In this document: in pieces, positions 1-5,353 of the stretch
Layout of the letters: each line of letters starts with the position of its first letter
Position numbering within the stretch: position 1 is the stretch's first letter
Assembly: GCA_013329575.1 (NCBI GenBank)
Contig: DUJX01000058.1
Coordinates: 1-5,656, forward strand
Source of the DNA: Halobacteria archaeon
GTDB taxonomy: Archaea > Halobacteriota > Methanoliparia > Methanoliparales > Methanoliparaceae
DNA: 5,656 nucleotides
Direction of reading: 5' to 3'
The notes under the pieces: model-generated
The model's input: the letters and a program-made list of their open reading frames with translations, nothing else
Database searches by the model: none
What the model was told of the DNA's origin: nothing
Position numbers and translations under genes: made by a program

Positions 1-83
1 CCTATCATTGTTACTAATAGCCCGATGGCGAAGCCGAGAAGCGGTAGAAGAAGATACCAGCTAAAATGAAAGTTTTCAATCAT
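1..83 (-). CDS. N-terminus of a membrane protein, possibly a TauE/SafE-type permease (partial, runs off the left edge)
   Basis: Reading leftward from an ATG at 83-81 gives an open frame of 27 complete codons to the window edge. It begins MIENFHFSWYLLLPLL and continues GFAIGLLVTMIG. After a short polar start, residues from about 9 on form one continuous hydrophobic segment ending in small residues. That resembles the first transmembrane helix of TauE/SafE (sulfite exporter-like) permeases, where a G-F-x-x-G-x-x-x-x-x-x-G pattern precedes a glycine-rich turn; the turn itself would lie outside the window, so the family call is an inference. The start codon sits inside the last codons of the upstream decayed MBL gene (ATG 83-81, upstream stop TGA 78-76), an 8-bp overlap that suggests past translational coupling. 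No clear ribosome binding site is visible. It could equally be another multi-pass membrane protein. Confidence 0.5.
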   Translation of the reverse strand, partial: MIENFHFSWYLLLPLLGFAIGLLVTMI

Positions 84-758
84 TTTTCAGCAGACTTTTT
101 ACTTTTTTGGAAGCATTACCGACCACTGGTGCGCCGTGTCTTGGCCGAAGAATGTCAAAATCAAGTTCGGCTATTTTTCTTAACGATATCTATGCTTCAT
201 CCATATCGAGTGTCATCGATCTGGACATTGGCAATATATTACCGTTCAGGTCGCTTCTGAGAGCATCACCAGCAAATAGAAGATTTTCAGGTTGATAGAG
301 AAAGAATATATGTCCTATAGTATAGTATGTCCGGGTGTGTATATTACTTTGAGACCTCCTATCTCGTTACCATCATTCAGCAGTATGTCCGGCTCAATCA
401 GGCAAGATTTTATAATTTTTGGCATTATCGTGAATATAGGAGATAAAACTCCCTTTACCTCTTTGAGTGCCCTCTTTTCAGAGACGGCGGGAGCATCTTT
501 TGAATGTATAGCGACTTTTGTGTCTGTCATCTTTTTTAGATCTGCGACGCTCCCACTATGATCCATATCGGTATTGGTCAAAACCATGTATCTTCCATCA
601 TTTGGTTTCATGCCAAGTTTTGTGAGAAAATTGATGATTTTATTGGTATTGCCTGGCATACTGGTATCGATTACTATAACATCTTTAATGATGACAACAT
701 AACTGTTTGCACCTCTATTATTATTGACCTGCTGATATCTTTCTGATGTTATCTCCAA
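76..758 (-). pseudogene. Decayed metallo-beta-lactamase fold hydrolase (frameshift, nonsense and active-site substitutions)
   Basis: The first open segment (758-315, TTG start with an AGAGG-like ribosome site 7 nt upstream) encodes 147 residues: an MBL N-terminal half with GANSYVV, IDTSMPGN, LTNTDMDHSGS and ending TPGHTIL then TAG. Directly downstream, in another frame, the same protein continues: GHIFFLY, LLFAGDALRSDLNG, MTLDMDEA, then after an in-frame TAG (192-190) SLRKIAELDFDIL, RPRHGAPV and GNASKKVK, ending at TGA 78-76. Dropping 5 bp (320-316) from a tandem ACTAT duplication restores the reading TPGHTIGHI, which fits the family. Other likely lesions are Asn62 (AAT) where the metal-binding His of H-x-D/H-x-D-H is expected, Ser33 in the usual D-T-G motif, and Arg in place of Gly in the L-x-P-G-H-G motif. 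The restored protein would be about 225 residues, typical for small MBL hydrolases. Substrate unknown. Several independent lesions make sequencing error unlikely as the sole cause. Confidence 0.86.
316..326 (-). repeat. 5-bp tandem duplication (ACTAT x2) causing the MBL frameshift
   Basis: On the minus strand the bases read ACTATACTATA, two adjacent copies of ACTAT plus one further base. One copy is surplus: removing five bases turns CAT ACT ATA CTA TAG into CAT ACT ATA GGA CAT, that is H-T-I-G-H, which joins the two halves of the MBL gene in one frame. This is the sort of change produced by replication slippage. The identical copies suggest the event is not ancient, but other lesions in the gene show it was not the only one. 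Confidence 0.85.
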
Positions 759-841
759 CCACGTTCCTCTATTGGAATATTAGAATTTGAGATTGTTCTA
801 TTCTATTTTATTACCTCTCTGATATATCCATATTTAGAGTC

Positions 842-860
842 TGTTTGTTTATATATTCTT
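842..860 (-). promoter_or_regulatory. Possible TATA-box promoter of the decayed MBL gene
   Basis: On the minus strand this stretch reads AAGAATATATAAACAAACA: a purine-rich element followed by a TATATAAA core, the arrangement of an archaeal BRE plus TATA box. Transcription would start about 25 nt further on, near 827, leaving a leader of about 70 nt before the TTG at 758. The surrounding DNA is so AT-rich that TATA-like strings occur by chance, and alternatives exist at about 818-825 and in the 12-bp repeats at 926-954. Confidence 0.28.
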
Positions 861-925
861 AAATATTTTCAAATCGTTGAAATATTCCCAAATTAAGATT
901 TATTTGGATCTAAAATAGCGTTATA

Positions 926-954
926 ATAAACCAATATATAAACCAATATATAAA
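926..954. repeat. 12-bp tandem repeat, about 2.4 copies, carrying TATA-like cores
   Basis: Two exact copies of ATAAACCAATAT (926-937 and 938-949) are followed by the first five bases of a third. On the minus strand each copy boundary reads TTTATATA, so the repeat also duplicates a possible archaeal TATA box. If used for the MBL gene, the leader would be more than 150 nt, which is long. The repeat may simply be a slippage product. Confidence 0.8.
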
Positions 955-1021
955 GATTACAAAAATACTTCTTGTTTATAGTATAATAAGTTTACTACTT
1001 ATATTTTGTTACTAATCACAT

Positions 1022-2308
1022 CTATCTCCTACATTGATGTTTCATATTTATGTGTAACTCTTCCAGTTCCTTATAGGTAGTAGCAGCCAGCCGGCGGTAT
1101 TCATCAGAATATTTCTTATCTGCTGCTAATTTTTTTAAAATCTCTTTTAATCTCATCCTTTTCTCCTCTCTGTCCGCTCTTACCCAATCTGTACCTCCAC
1201 TTAACGCCGTGTATATTTTTATAATAAGGTTGAAAATCTCATCAATACCATAACCCAAGTTATGCCATAGGATTAATTCCTGAACAAAATCAAAATACGA
1301 TTGTTCAAGCATTTCGTTAATCTTTGGGGTGAACTCATCTTTATTTAGTATCGATCTATCACTATATTCTGTAAAGCCAAGGTTTACTAATATGTCTCCT
1401 TTTGATAGTATATTCTTCAGAATCCTTGAGCCTATAAACTCCTCTCCATGACCTGGTAATACTCTTATTAAGATAAAACCATTTTTAAGTCCTTCTTTCG
1501 TCAAAAGATCCTGGCGATGTAGGATTCTTAGCCCATATCTATTTACATGCTTAATAATAGGAAGATTCTCTAATACCGAAGATCCAAACCCTTTTGTTAA
1601 CGGTCCGTTCATCAGCCAAAGATCACCGGTAAATAGTATCTGATCGGTCGGTTTAAAATTTTTAGTAATGCGAGGCGTGTATAGGACTATTAACTGATCC
1701 GACGTATGATGACTTTTATCCTCGTGTGAATAGCCTAATATTTCTAACATTCCGTCTCCGATTTGGATCTGGTCTAATATAGGCAGGTTTATACCACCAA
1801 TATTCCTCATGTATCCTGATCTTGCTTCATGGTCAAAAGACAGATATCTTACATGCCTCTTGAGAAGATTAAAAGGCTTAATACCAATAAATGCCCATCG
1901 TCCCTTCATTCCGTGCTTTGTGCCCTCTATAATTTTCTTAAAATTAGGGTGAACCAAAACCTCCGCCCCTGAAACCTCAGCCAAAAGAGCGGCTGAACCA
2001 CAGTGATCTAAATGGTGATGGGTAAGAATAATCCTTTCGATATCAGTAGGCAAGATATCATTCTCTTTTAACAAATTTACAATAGTAGATCGATATCGGC
2101 TATCTGCCGCATCAATTAAGGTATGCCTGACCGATCCATCTTTTTTATAGCTTAGGCAATAGAAGTTTGCTCCTCGATTAAAGAGGAAACTTGTTAATGT
2201 TATATCTGTACCTGTTAATCTCTCCCTTCTTATCTGATATGACCGAGTTTTTGTCGCGTTTTGCCATTTTTCAGATAATATATTGCATAATTTTTCCTCA
2301 GCGGCCAT
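1022..2308 (-). CDS. MBL-fold metallo-hydrolase with long helical C-terminal region, substrate unknown
   Basis: This gene encodes 428 residues with ATG start and TAG stop; an AGGAAA ribosome-site-like element lies 5 nt upstream of the start. The MBL core is intact. The first dinuclear metal motif is T-HHHLDH-CGSA, giving His97, His99, Asp101 and His102. A GYSHEDKSHHTSDQ loop at 192-204 can supply the next His ligand (His200 or His201, possibly His195). TGDLW at 227-231 provides the bridging Asp229, and LPGHGEEF at 284-291 provides His287. About 75 residues between the first motif and the loop contain an insert rich in basic and aromatic residues (about 120-165). From about 325 to the end the chain is predicted helical and strongly charged near 378-405, beyond a standard MBL domain. 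There is no signal peptide, so it is probably cytoplasmic. Features of beta-CASP nucleases are not apparent. A hydrolase such as a thioesterase or lactonase is possible, but the sequence does not tell. Confidence 0.85.
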   Translation of the reverse strand: MAAEEKLCNILSEKWQNATKTRSYQIRRERLTGTDITLTSFLFNRGANFYCLSYKKDGSVRHTLIDAADSRYRSTIVNLLKENDILPTDIERIILTHHHLDHCGSAALLAEVSGAEVLVHPNFKKIIEGTKHGMKGRWAFIGIKPFNLLKRHVRYLSFDHEARSGYMRNIGGINLPILDQIQIGDGMLEILGYSHEDKSHHTSDQLIVLYTPRITKNFKPTDQILFTGDLWLMNGPLTKGFGSSVLENLPIIKHVNRYGLRILHRQDLLTKEGLKNGFILIRVLPGHGEEFIGSRILKNILSKGDILVNLGFTEYSDRSILNKDEFTPKINEMLEQSYFDFVQELILWHNLGYGIDEIFNLIIKIYTALSGGTDWVRADREEKRMRLKEILKKLAADKKYSDEYRRLAATTYKELEELHINMKHQCRR

Positions 2309-2350
2309 ATTTTCCTATTTTTATTATTATATTATCATTATATTAATATG

Positions 2351-2360
2351 TAATATATAA
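2351..2360 (-). promoter_or_regulatory. Possible TATA box for the 428-residue MBL hydrolase
   Basis: The minus strand reads TTATATATTA here. With the usual archaeal spacing the transcript would begin near 2330, leaving a leader of about 22 nt that includes the AGGAAA element before ATG 2308. The spacing is sensible, but the extreme AT content of the region makes the match weak evidence. Confidence 0.3.
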
Positions 2361-2536
2361 TGTTTTCTTATATCTCTCTAATATTATCAAAGAATATGAC
2401 TAATTTGTTTCCTATCTTACTTTATCAAATAAATACCTATTTTTATCATATTTTATCTCATTGTTTCTTATTTATTATTTGAAAATTATCTAAAATGACA
2501 AAAAACTACACCTAAAAAGATTTAGAAGACAAAAAA

Positions 2537-2567
2537 AAAGCATGTTAATCCGATATTAACTTGCTTT
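2537..2567. repeat. Inverted repeat upstream of trmJ (13-bp arms, one mismatch, 5-nt loop)
   Basis: The left arm AAAGCATGTTAAT (2537-2549) pairs with the right arm ATTAACTTGCTTT (2555-2567), with a single T/T mismatch and the loop CCGAT. The core GTTAAT-N5-ATTAAC is a perfect palindrome. On the minus strand the hairpin is followed at once by nine T, the shape of an intrinsic terminator, yet no minus-strand gene ends here. On the plus strand it lies about 14 nt upstream of the trmJ TATA-like box, so an operator bound by a dimeric regulator is an alternative reading. Confidence 0.75.
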
Positions 2568-2573
2568 AAATAA

Positions 2574-2589
2574 AATAAAATTTATATTA
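2574..2589 (+). promoter_or_regulatory. Promoter of trmJ (BRE plus TATA box), predicted leaderless transcript
   Basis: AATAAAA (2574-2580) followed by TTTATATTA (2581-2589) matches the archaeal BRE/TATA arrangement. The TATA centre is about 28 nt before the trmJ ATG at 2614, which puts the transcription start at or within a few bases of the start codon. No Shine-Dalgarno sequence is found at normal spacing, which agrees with a leaderless mRNA. Confidence 0.5.
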
Positions 2590-2613
2590 TTTAAAGAGTT
2601 AATAATCTGCTCG

Positions 2614-3321
2614 ATGACTCATATTCGAATTGTCCTTGTAGAACCGAGATATACCGGTAATATAGGCTCGATCGCACGTATAATGAAAAATTTTGGATTT
2701 GATGATTTGGCTCTCATAAATCCGCCCGTGTTAGATATAGATTCTATAAAAATGGCAATGCATGCATCTGATATTCTTGAGAGTGCAAAGATCTACGATA
2801 AAATAAAAGACGCGATAGATGAATCGGATTACGTGGTTGGGACGACCAGTGTTGTGGGTGGTAGGTCGTATGTAAGAAAGCTGTATCTTACGCCAGATCG
2901 ATTAAAAATGATCTTGAAGGATAAAGAAGGGATTGTCTCGATACTCTTTGGACGGGAGGATAATGGTCTTAGTAATGAAGAACTTAAACTCTGTGATGCT
3001 GTCCTCAATATACCTTCTTCTTCGGATTATTTGGCACTAAACCTTGCCCAATCTGTGGGAATAATACTTTATGAGCTTTATTCTGTTGAAAAAAATGATA
3101 CAGATAAGGATTATTTTCCTGATAAGGACGATTTAATCTATCTTGAAGATCACTTATTAAGACTTTTATATAAGATTAATTTTCCTAAAATTGATAAAGA
3201 AAAGACCGTCCTTATGATAAAAAGAATTTTAGAGACTGCTGGTGCTGGTAGAAATGAGATTCAACATATAAGGGGTATTTTGTCGGCGATAGAGAAAAAA
3301 ATTGATGAAGGGATGCGATAA
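2614..3321 (+). CDS. trmJ: tRNA (cytidine/uridine-2'-O-)-methyltransferase, TrmJ family (SPOUT)
   Basis: This 235-residue protein belongs to the SPOUT class TrmH/TrmJ enzymes, which transfer a methyl group from S-adenosylmethionine to a ribose 2'-hydroxyl. Archaeal TrmJ is known to modify position 32 of the tRNA anticodon loop, mainly as Cm. All three family motifs are present: motif 1 VEPRYTGNIGSIAR at 9-22, with Asn16 and Arg22; motif 2 LFGREDNGLS at 111-120, with Glu115; and motif 3 NIPSSSDYLALNLAQSV at 132-148, which forms the knotted cofactor site. A linker rich in Asp and Lys (about 158-172) leads to a helical C-terminal region ending with the typical GRNEIQHIRGIL segment (212-223). Length and motifs are those of a complete enzyme acting as a cytoplasmic dimer. 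The gene is transcribed away from the MBL gene and is followed by the ftsZ leader region; whether it is cotranscribed with ftsZ is unclear. Confidence 0.93.
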   Translation: MTHIRIVLVEPRYTGNIGSIARIMKNFGFDDLALINPPVLDIDSIKMAMHASDILESAKIYDKIKDAIDESDYVVGTTSVVGGRSYVRKLYLTPDRLKMILKDKEGIVSILFGREDNGLSNEELKLCDAVLNIPSSSDYLALNLAQSVGIILYELYSVEKNDTDKDYFPDKDDLIYLEDHLLRLLYKINFPKIDKEKTVLMIKRILETAGAGRNEIQHIRGILSAIEKKIDEGMR

Positions 3322-3355
3322 AAATTAGAATAAGTTTATAACAGTGAAATATCGA

Positions 3356-3365
3356 TTATATAAAC
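3356..3365 (+). promoter_or_regulatory. Possible distal TATA box upstream of ftsZ1
   Basis: TTATATAAAC is a good TATA-like core. It would start transcription near 3386, giving a leader of about 155 nt before the ftsZ ATG at 3544, longer than usual for archaea. The preceding bases make a poor BRE. Confidence 0.25.
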
Positions 3366-3458
3366 AAACATATTTATTCAAACTTATTTAAGGAATGATT
3401 ACCGTAAAGACACGCATAGATCTTATATCCTATTTATCTTAGTATGAGATTAGATAGA

Positions 3459-3467
3459 TTTATAAAG
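3459..3467 (+). promoter_or_regulatory. Possible proximal TATA box of the ftsZ1-secE-spt5-rpl11 unit
   Basis: TTTATAAAG lies about 80 nt before the ftsZ start. With normal spacing the transcript would begin near 3488, after the alternative TTG codon at 3481. That would exclude the upstream start and leave a leader of about 55 nt with the ribosome site at 3532-3536. The region is AT-rich, so confidence is limited. Confidence 0.35.
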
Positions 3468-3531
3468 AATAAAACCATTTTTGATAAATGATTTATTCAA
3501 CATTGCGTCTTGTCGGATAAATATTTTTAAT

Positions 3532-3536
3532 GAGGT
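3532..3536 (+). promoter_or_regulatory. Shine-Dalgarno site that sets the ftsZ1 start
   Basis: GAGGT lies 7 nt before ATG 3544 and matches the end of archaeal 16S rRNA. The in-frame TTG at 3481 has no such element, so the shorter protein is preferred. Confidence 0.75.
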
Positions 3537-3543
3537 ACCTGTT

Positions 3544-4683
3544 ATGGAATCCATTGTTAATGATGCATTAAGAAGGGTAAAAAGGGAGAACGATTTTCCA
3601 AATGAAAAATCGGAATCTATTGGCAATAATAAGCAAAATACTGCAGATCCTACAGATGAAGACTTAGAATTGGAGAAGGTGCTCAAAGGCATTAAGACAA
3701 ATATAATTGTTGTCGGGTGTGGAGGCAGCGGTTGCAATACGATCAACAGGATGATGGACGAGGGAATCGAAGGTGCAAGGATGATAGCCATAAACACAGA
3801 TGCGCAACATCTTTTGAACACACGAGCGAATAAAAAAGTATTGATAGGAAAAAAATGTACAAAAGGTTTTGGTGCGGGCGGTATTCCACAGATAGGAGAG
3901 AAGGCAGCCAAAGAGAATGAGGTAGATATCGAAAATATCGTCAACGAGTCGGATATGGTTTTTATAACATGCGGTCTCGGTGGTGGTACCGGGACAGGCA
4001 GCGCCCCGATCGTAGCAGAGTGCGCTAAAAATGCTGGCGCTTTGTCTGTTTCTGTTGTTACCCTTCCTTTCAGTGCGGAGGGCACCGTACGAGCAAAAAA
4101 TGCTGAACTTGGATTAGAACGACTTAGAAAAGTGTCAGATACAGTAATCGTGATACCTAATGATAAATTATTAGAAGCGGTACCGAGATTACCGCTACAA
4201 GCCGCATTTAAAGTTGCAGATGAGGTATTGATGAGGGCGGTAAAGGGTATCACTGAGCTTATTACCAAGCCTGGGCTTGTCAACCTGGATTTCGCCGATG
4301 TTAAGACCGTAATGCATGATGGTGGTGTAGCGATGATCGGATTAGGCGAGGCAGAGGGAGAAAACAGGGCAATAGAATCTATTAAAAAGGCTTTGAAGAG
4401 TCCTTTACTCGATATGGATATCTCCGATGCGACGTCTGCTCTGATAAACGTTACTGGTGGTCCCGATATGACTATTACAGAGGCACAAGGCATTGTTGAA
4501 GAAATTTATAGAAATATAAACCCCGATGCAAATATAATCTGGGGTGCACAGATAGATCCTGACTTAAAAAACAAGATCAAAGTTATGGTCATAATAACTG
4601 GGGTTAAGTCTCCACAGATACTTGGAAAGGGTAAAGTGTCAAGGGATAGCCAAAAAGAATATGGTATAGATTTTGTCCGATGA
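3544..4683 (+). CDS. ftsZ1: Cell division GTPase FtsZ (FtsZ1 type)
   Basis: FtsZ is a tubulin-like GTPase that polymerises into the division ring at midcell. From the ATG at 3544 the protein has 379 residues, usual for archaeal FtsZ. It starts [15 protein letters not shown], the typical beginning of euryarchaeal FtsZ1, followed by a variable charged linker (about 15-48). The GTPase domain shows the first nucleotide loop [15 protein letters not shown] (56-70), INTDAQHL (83-90), the tubulin signature GGGTGTG (146-152), and the T7 catalytic loop [11 protein letters not shown] (247-257). Asn247, Asp249 and Asp252 are all in place for hydrolysis across the subunit interface. The C-terminal domain follows ([11 protein letters not shown] at 260-270, [11 protein letters not shown] at 301-311) and ends YGIDFVR. 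A TTG 63 nt upstream would add 21 residues unlike the family, so it is not used. The stop codon overlaps the secE start as ATGA. Adjacency to secE and spt5 is typical of FtsZ1 rather than FtsZ2. Confidence 0.97.
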   Translation: MESIVNDALRRVKRENDFPNEKSESIGNNKQNTADPTDEDLELEKVLKGIKTNIIVVGCGGSGCNTINRMMDEGIEGARMIAINTDAQHLLNTRANKKVLIGKKCTKGFGAGGIPQIGEKAAKENEVDIENIVNESDMVFITCGLGGGTGTGSAPIVAECAKNAGALSVSVVTLPFSAEGTVRAKNAELGLERLRKVSDTVIVIPNDKLLEAVPRLPLQAAFKVADEVLMRAVKGITELITKPGLVNLDFADVKTVMHDGGVAMIGLGEAEGENRAIESIKKALKSPLLDMDISDATSALINVTGGPDMTITEAQGIVEEIYRNINPDANIIWGAQIDPDLKNKIKVMVIITGVKSPQILGKGKVSRDSQKEYGIDFVR

Positions 4684-4856
4684 ATGCAAAATTTAATGTT
4701 AAGGATAGGTTGAACGGATATATCCGGATACTTAAAATGACGGAAAGGCCCAATTGGGACGAGTTTAAGACCACTAGTAAAGTAACGGGGCTGAGTCTGT
4801 TTATAATTGGTTTGATCGGGTTCGGAATCTATCTAGCGTTATCTTTCTTGATCTAA
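4680..4856 (+). CDS. secE: Preprotein translocase subunit SecE (Sec61-gamma homologue)
   Basis: A 58-residue protein, easily overlooked because of its size. It opens [20 protein letters not shown], continues [17 protein letters not shown] and ends with a hydrophobic segment, [18 protein letters not shown] (37-54). This is the archaeal SecE plan: an amphipathic helix lying on the membrane surface with the R-x-L-K-x-T-x-x-P-x-x-x-E-F pattern, then one transmembrane helix containing the G-x-x-G-F-x-I-Y signature. SecE clamps the SecY channel in the cytoplasmic membrane. The ATG at 4680 overlaps the ftsZ stop (ATGA); no strong ribosome site is visible, so translation is probably coupled to ftsZ. 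It ends in tandem TAA TAA. The gene lies immediately before spt5, the archaeal counterpart of the bacterial secE-nusG pair. Confidence 0.93.
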   Translation: MNAKFNVKDRLNGYIRILKMTERPNWDEFKTTSKVTGLSLFIIGLIGFGIYLALSFLI

Positions 4857-4876
4857 TAAGAAATACGAGTGACAAG

Positions 4877-5353
4877 ATGAGCGATATCGATAACGATTTG
4901 AATATATACATAGTAAAGACGATTGCAGGCGAAGAGAAAAATGTGGCCGATCTAATGTTGCTCAAGATAAATACGATGAGCAAGACGGGTATCGCATCTA
5001 TTTTAGTACCCGATAAACTAAAAGGGTATTTTATGGTAGAAGGAGCTGTATTGGAAGAGATTGAAGAGATTATCAAAGATATACCTCATGCTAAAGGTGT
5101 TATAAAAGGCGAGGTCCCGTTATCCGAGATTGAGCCATTTTTGATACCACAGCCGTCTACTGCGAGGGTTAGGGTGGGCGATATCGTAGAGATAATAAAC
5201 GGTCCGTTCAAAGGAGAGAAAGCAAAGGTTAAAAAGGTCGATATGAACAAAGAAGAGATCACCGTCGAATTTTTTGAATCGATGGTCATCATCCCAGTAA
5301 CAGTAAAAGGTAGTTCAATAAGAGTAATTGATATGGAGGGTAGAGAAAAATGA
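4877..5353 (+). CDS. spt5: Transcription elongation factor Spt5 (archaeal NusG homologue)
   Basis: Spt5 binds the RNA polymerase clamp with its small partner Spt4, closes the DNA channel and raises processivity; its KOW domain can contact the ribosome. The protein has 158 residues, normal for archaea. The NGN domain covers about 8-90, from [18 protein letters not shown] through the core around [15 protein letters not shown] and the helix to [16 protein letters not shown] short linker (PQPSTAR) leads to the KOW domain, about 98-152, with the hallmark [19 protein letters not shown]. The ATG at 4877 has a GAGTGA element 4 nt upstream, a modest ribosome site. It starts 20 nt after secE, and its TGA overlaps the rpl11 ATG as ATGA. 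Confidence 0.96.
   Translation: MSDIDNDLNIYIVKTIAGEEKNVADLMLLKINTMSKTGIASILVPDKLKGYFMVEGAVLEEIEEIIKDIPHAKGVIKGEVPLSEIEPFLIPQPSTARVRVGDIVEIINGPFKGEKAKVKKVDMNKEEITVEFFESMVIIPVTVKGSSIRVIDMEGREK
5335..5339 (+). promoter_or_regulatory. Shine-Dalgarno site for rpl11 inside spt5
   Basis: GGAGG lies within the last codons of spt5, 10 nt before ATG 5350. It supports this start for uL11 and independent ribosome loading in addition to coupling through the ATGA overlap. Confidence 0.65.

Larger units (their letters stand above)
759..1021. other. AT-rich intergenic region between two minus-strand MBL genes
   Basis: This gap separates the end of the intact 428-residue hydrolase from the start of the decayed MBL gene; both genes point left. 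I see no credible coding frame. It contains TATA-like strings, a 12-bp tandem repeat (926-954), and an imperfect palindrome around 862-886 with a TTTCAA/TTGAAA core and 4-nt loop. About 20 nt after the upstream stop codon there is a small hairpin, ATAAGT at 986-991 pairing with ACTTAT at 997-1002; a short T5 run follows on the minus strand further on. This could be a weak terminator for the 428-residue gene, but the evidence is slight. Confidence 0.6.
2309..2613. other. Divergent AT-rich intergenic region between the MBL hydrolase and trmJ
   Basis: These 305 bases separate two divergently transcribed genes, so promoters for both must lie here. The part next to the hydrolase (about 2309-2480) is almost wholly A and T with no structured element that I trust. 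The part next to trmJ contains a long inverted repeat (2537-2567) with a run of nine A immediately overlapping its left arm, and a TATA-like element at 2581-2589. A 28-codon frame at 2396-2482 has no supporting features. No tRNA or other RNA gene fold is seen. Confidence 0.65.
3322..3543 (+). other. Intergenic leader region between trmJ and ftsZ1
   Basis: This 222-base gap has no credible gene. It contains two TATA-like elements (about 3356-3365 and 3459-3467), a 9-bp inverted repeat AATAAGTTT (3329-3337) / AAACTTATT (3380-3388) separated by 42 bases, and a small imperfect palindrome at 3481-3500. No clear terminator for trmJ is visible: there is no T-rich run directly after its stop codon. 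The gap ends with the ftsZ ribosome binding site. Confidence 0.55.

Noticed and set aside
66..746. Four plus-strand open frames (66-260, 107-295, 292-561, 558-746)
   Set aside because: All lie opposite the decayed MBL gene, whose minus-strand frames carry recognisable family motifs; the plus-strand products do not.
862..886. Imperfect palindrome with TTTCAA/TTGAAA core in the 759-1021 gap
   Set aside because: Only six pairs are continuous, the rest is A/T pairing with a bulge, and no gene boundary fits it.
76..2308. The two MBL genes as a recent tandem duplication
   Set aside because: Outside the general metal-binding motifs they share little. They differ in length, loop sequences and C-terminal regions, so they belong to different subfamilies.
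2396..2482. 28-codon plus-strand frame in the divergent intergenic region
   Set aside because: No ribosome site, no family resemblance and a composition that follows the surrounding AT-rich DNA.
842..3370. A shared 14-mer, TGTTTGTTTATATA at 842-855 (plus) and 3357-3370 (minus)
   Set aside because: It overlaps TATA-like sequence. In DNA this AT-rich a match of this length in a window this size is not clearly above chance, so I do not call it a common regulatory element.
3329..3388. 9-bp inverted repeat downstream of trmJ
   Set aside because: The arms are A/T-rich and 42 bases apart, with no T-run at a useful position, so it is not a convincing terminator.
3450..4493. 347-codon open frame on the minus strand across ftsZ1
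   Set aside because: It is antisense to a fully conserved FtsZ. Its translation is a low-complexity Ser/Ile/Pro-rich string without motifs, as expected for a mirror frame.
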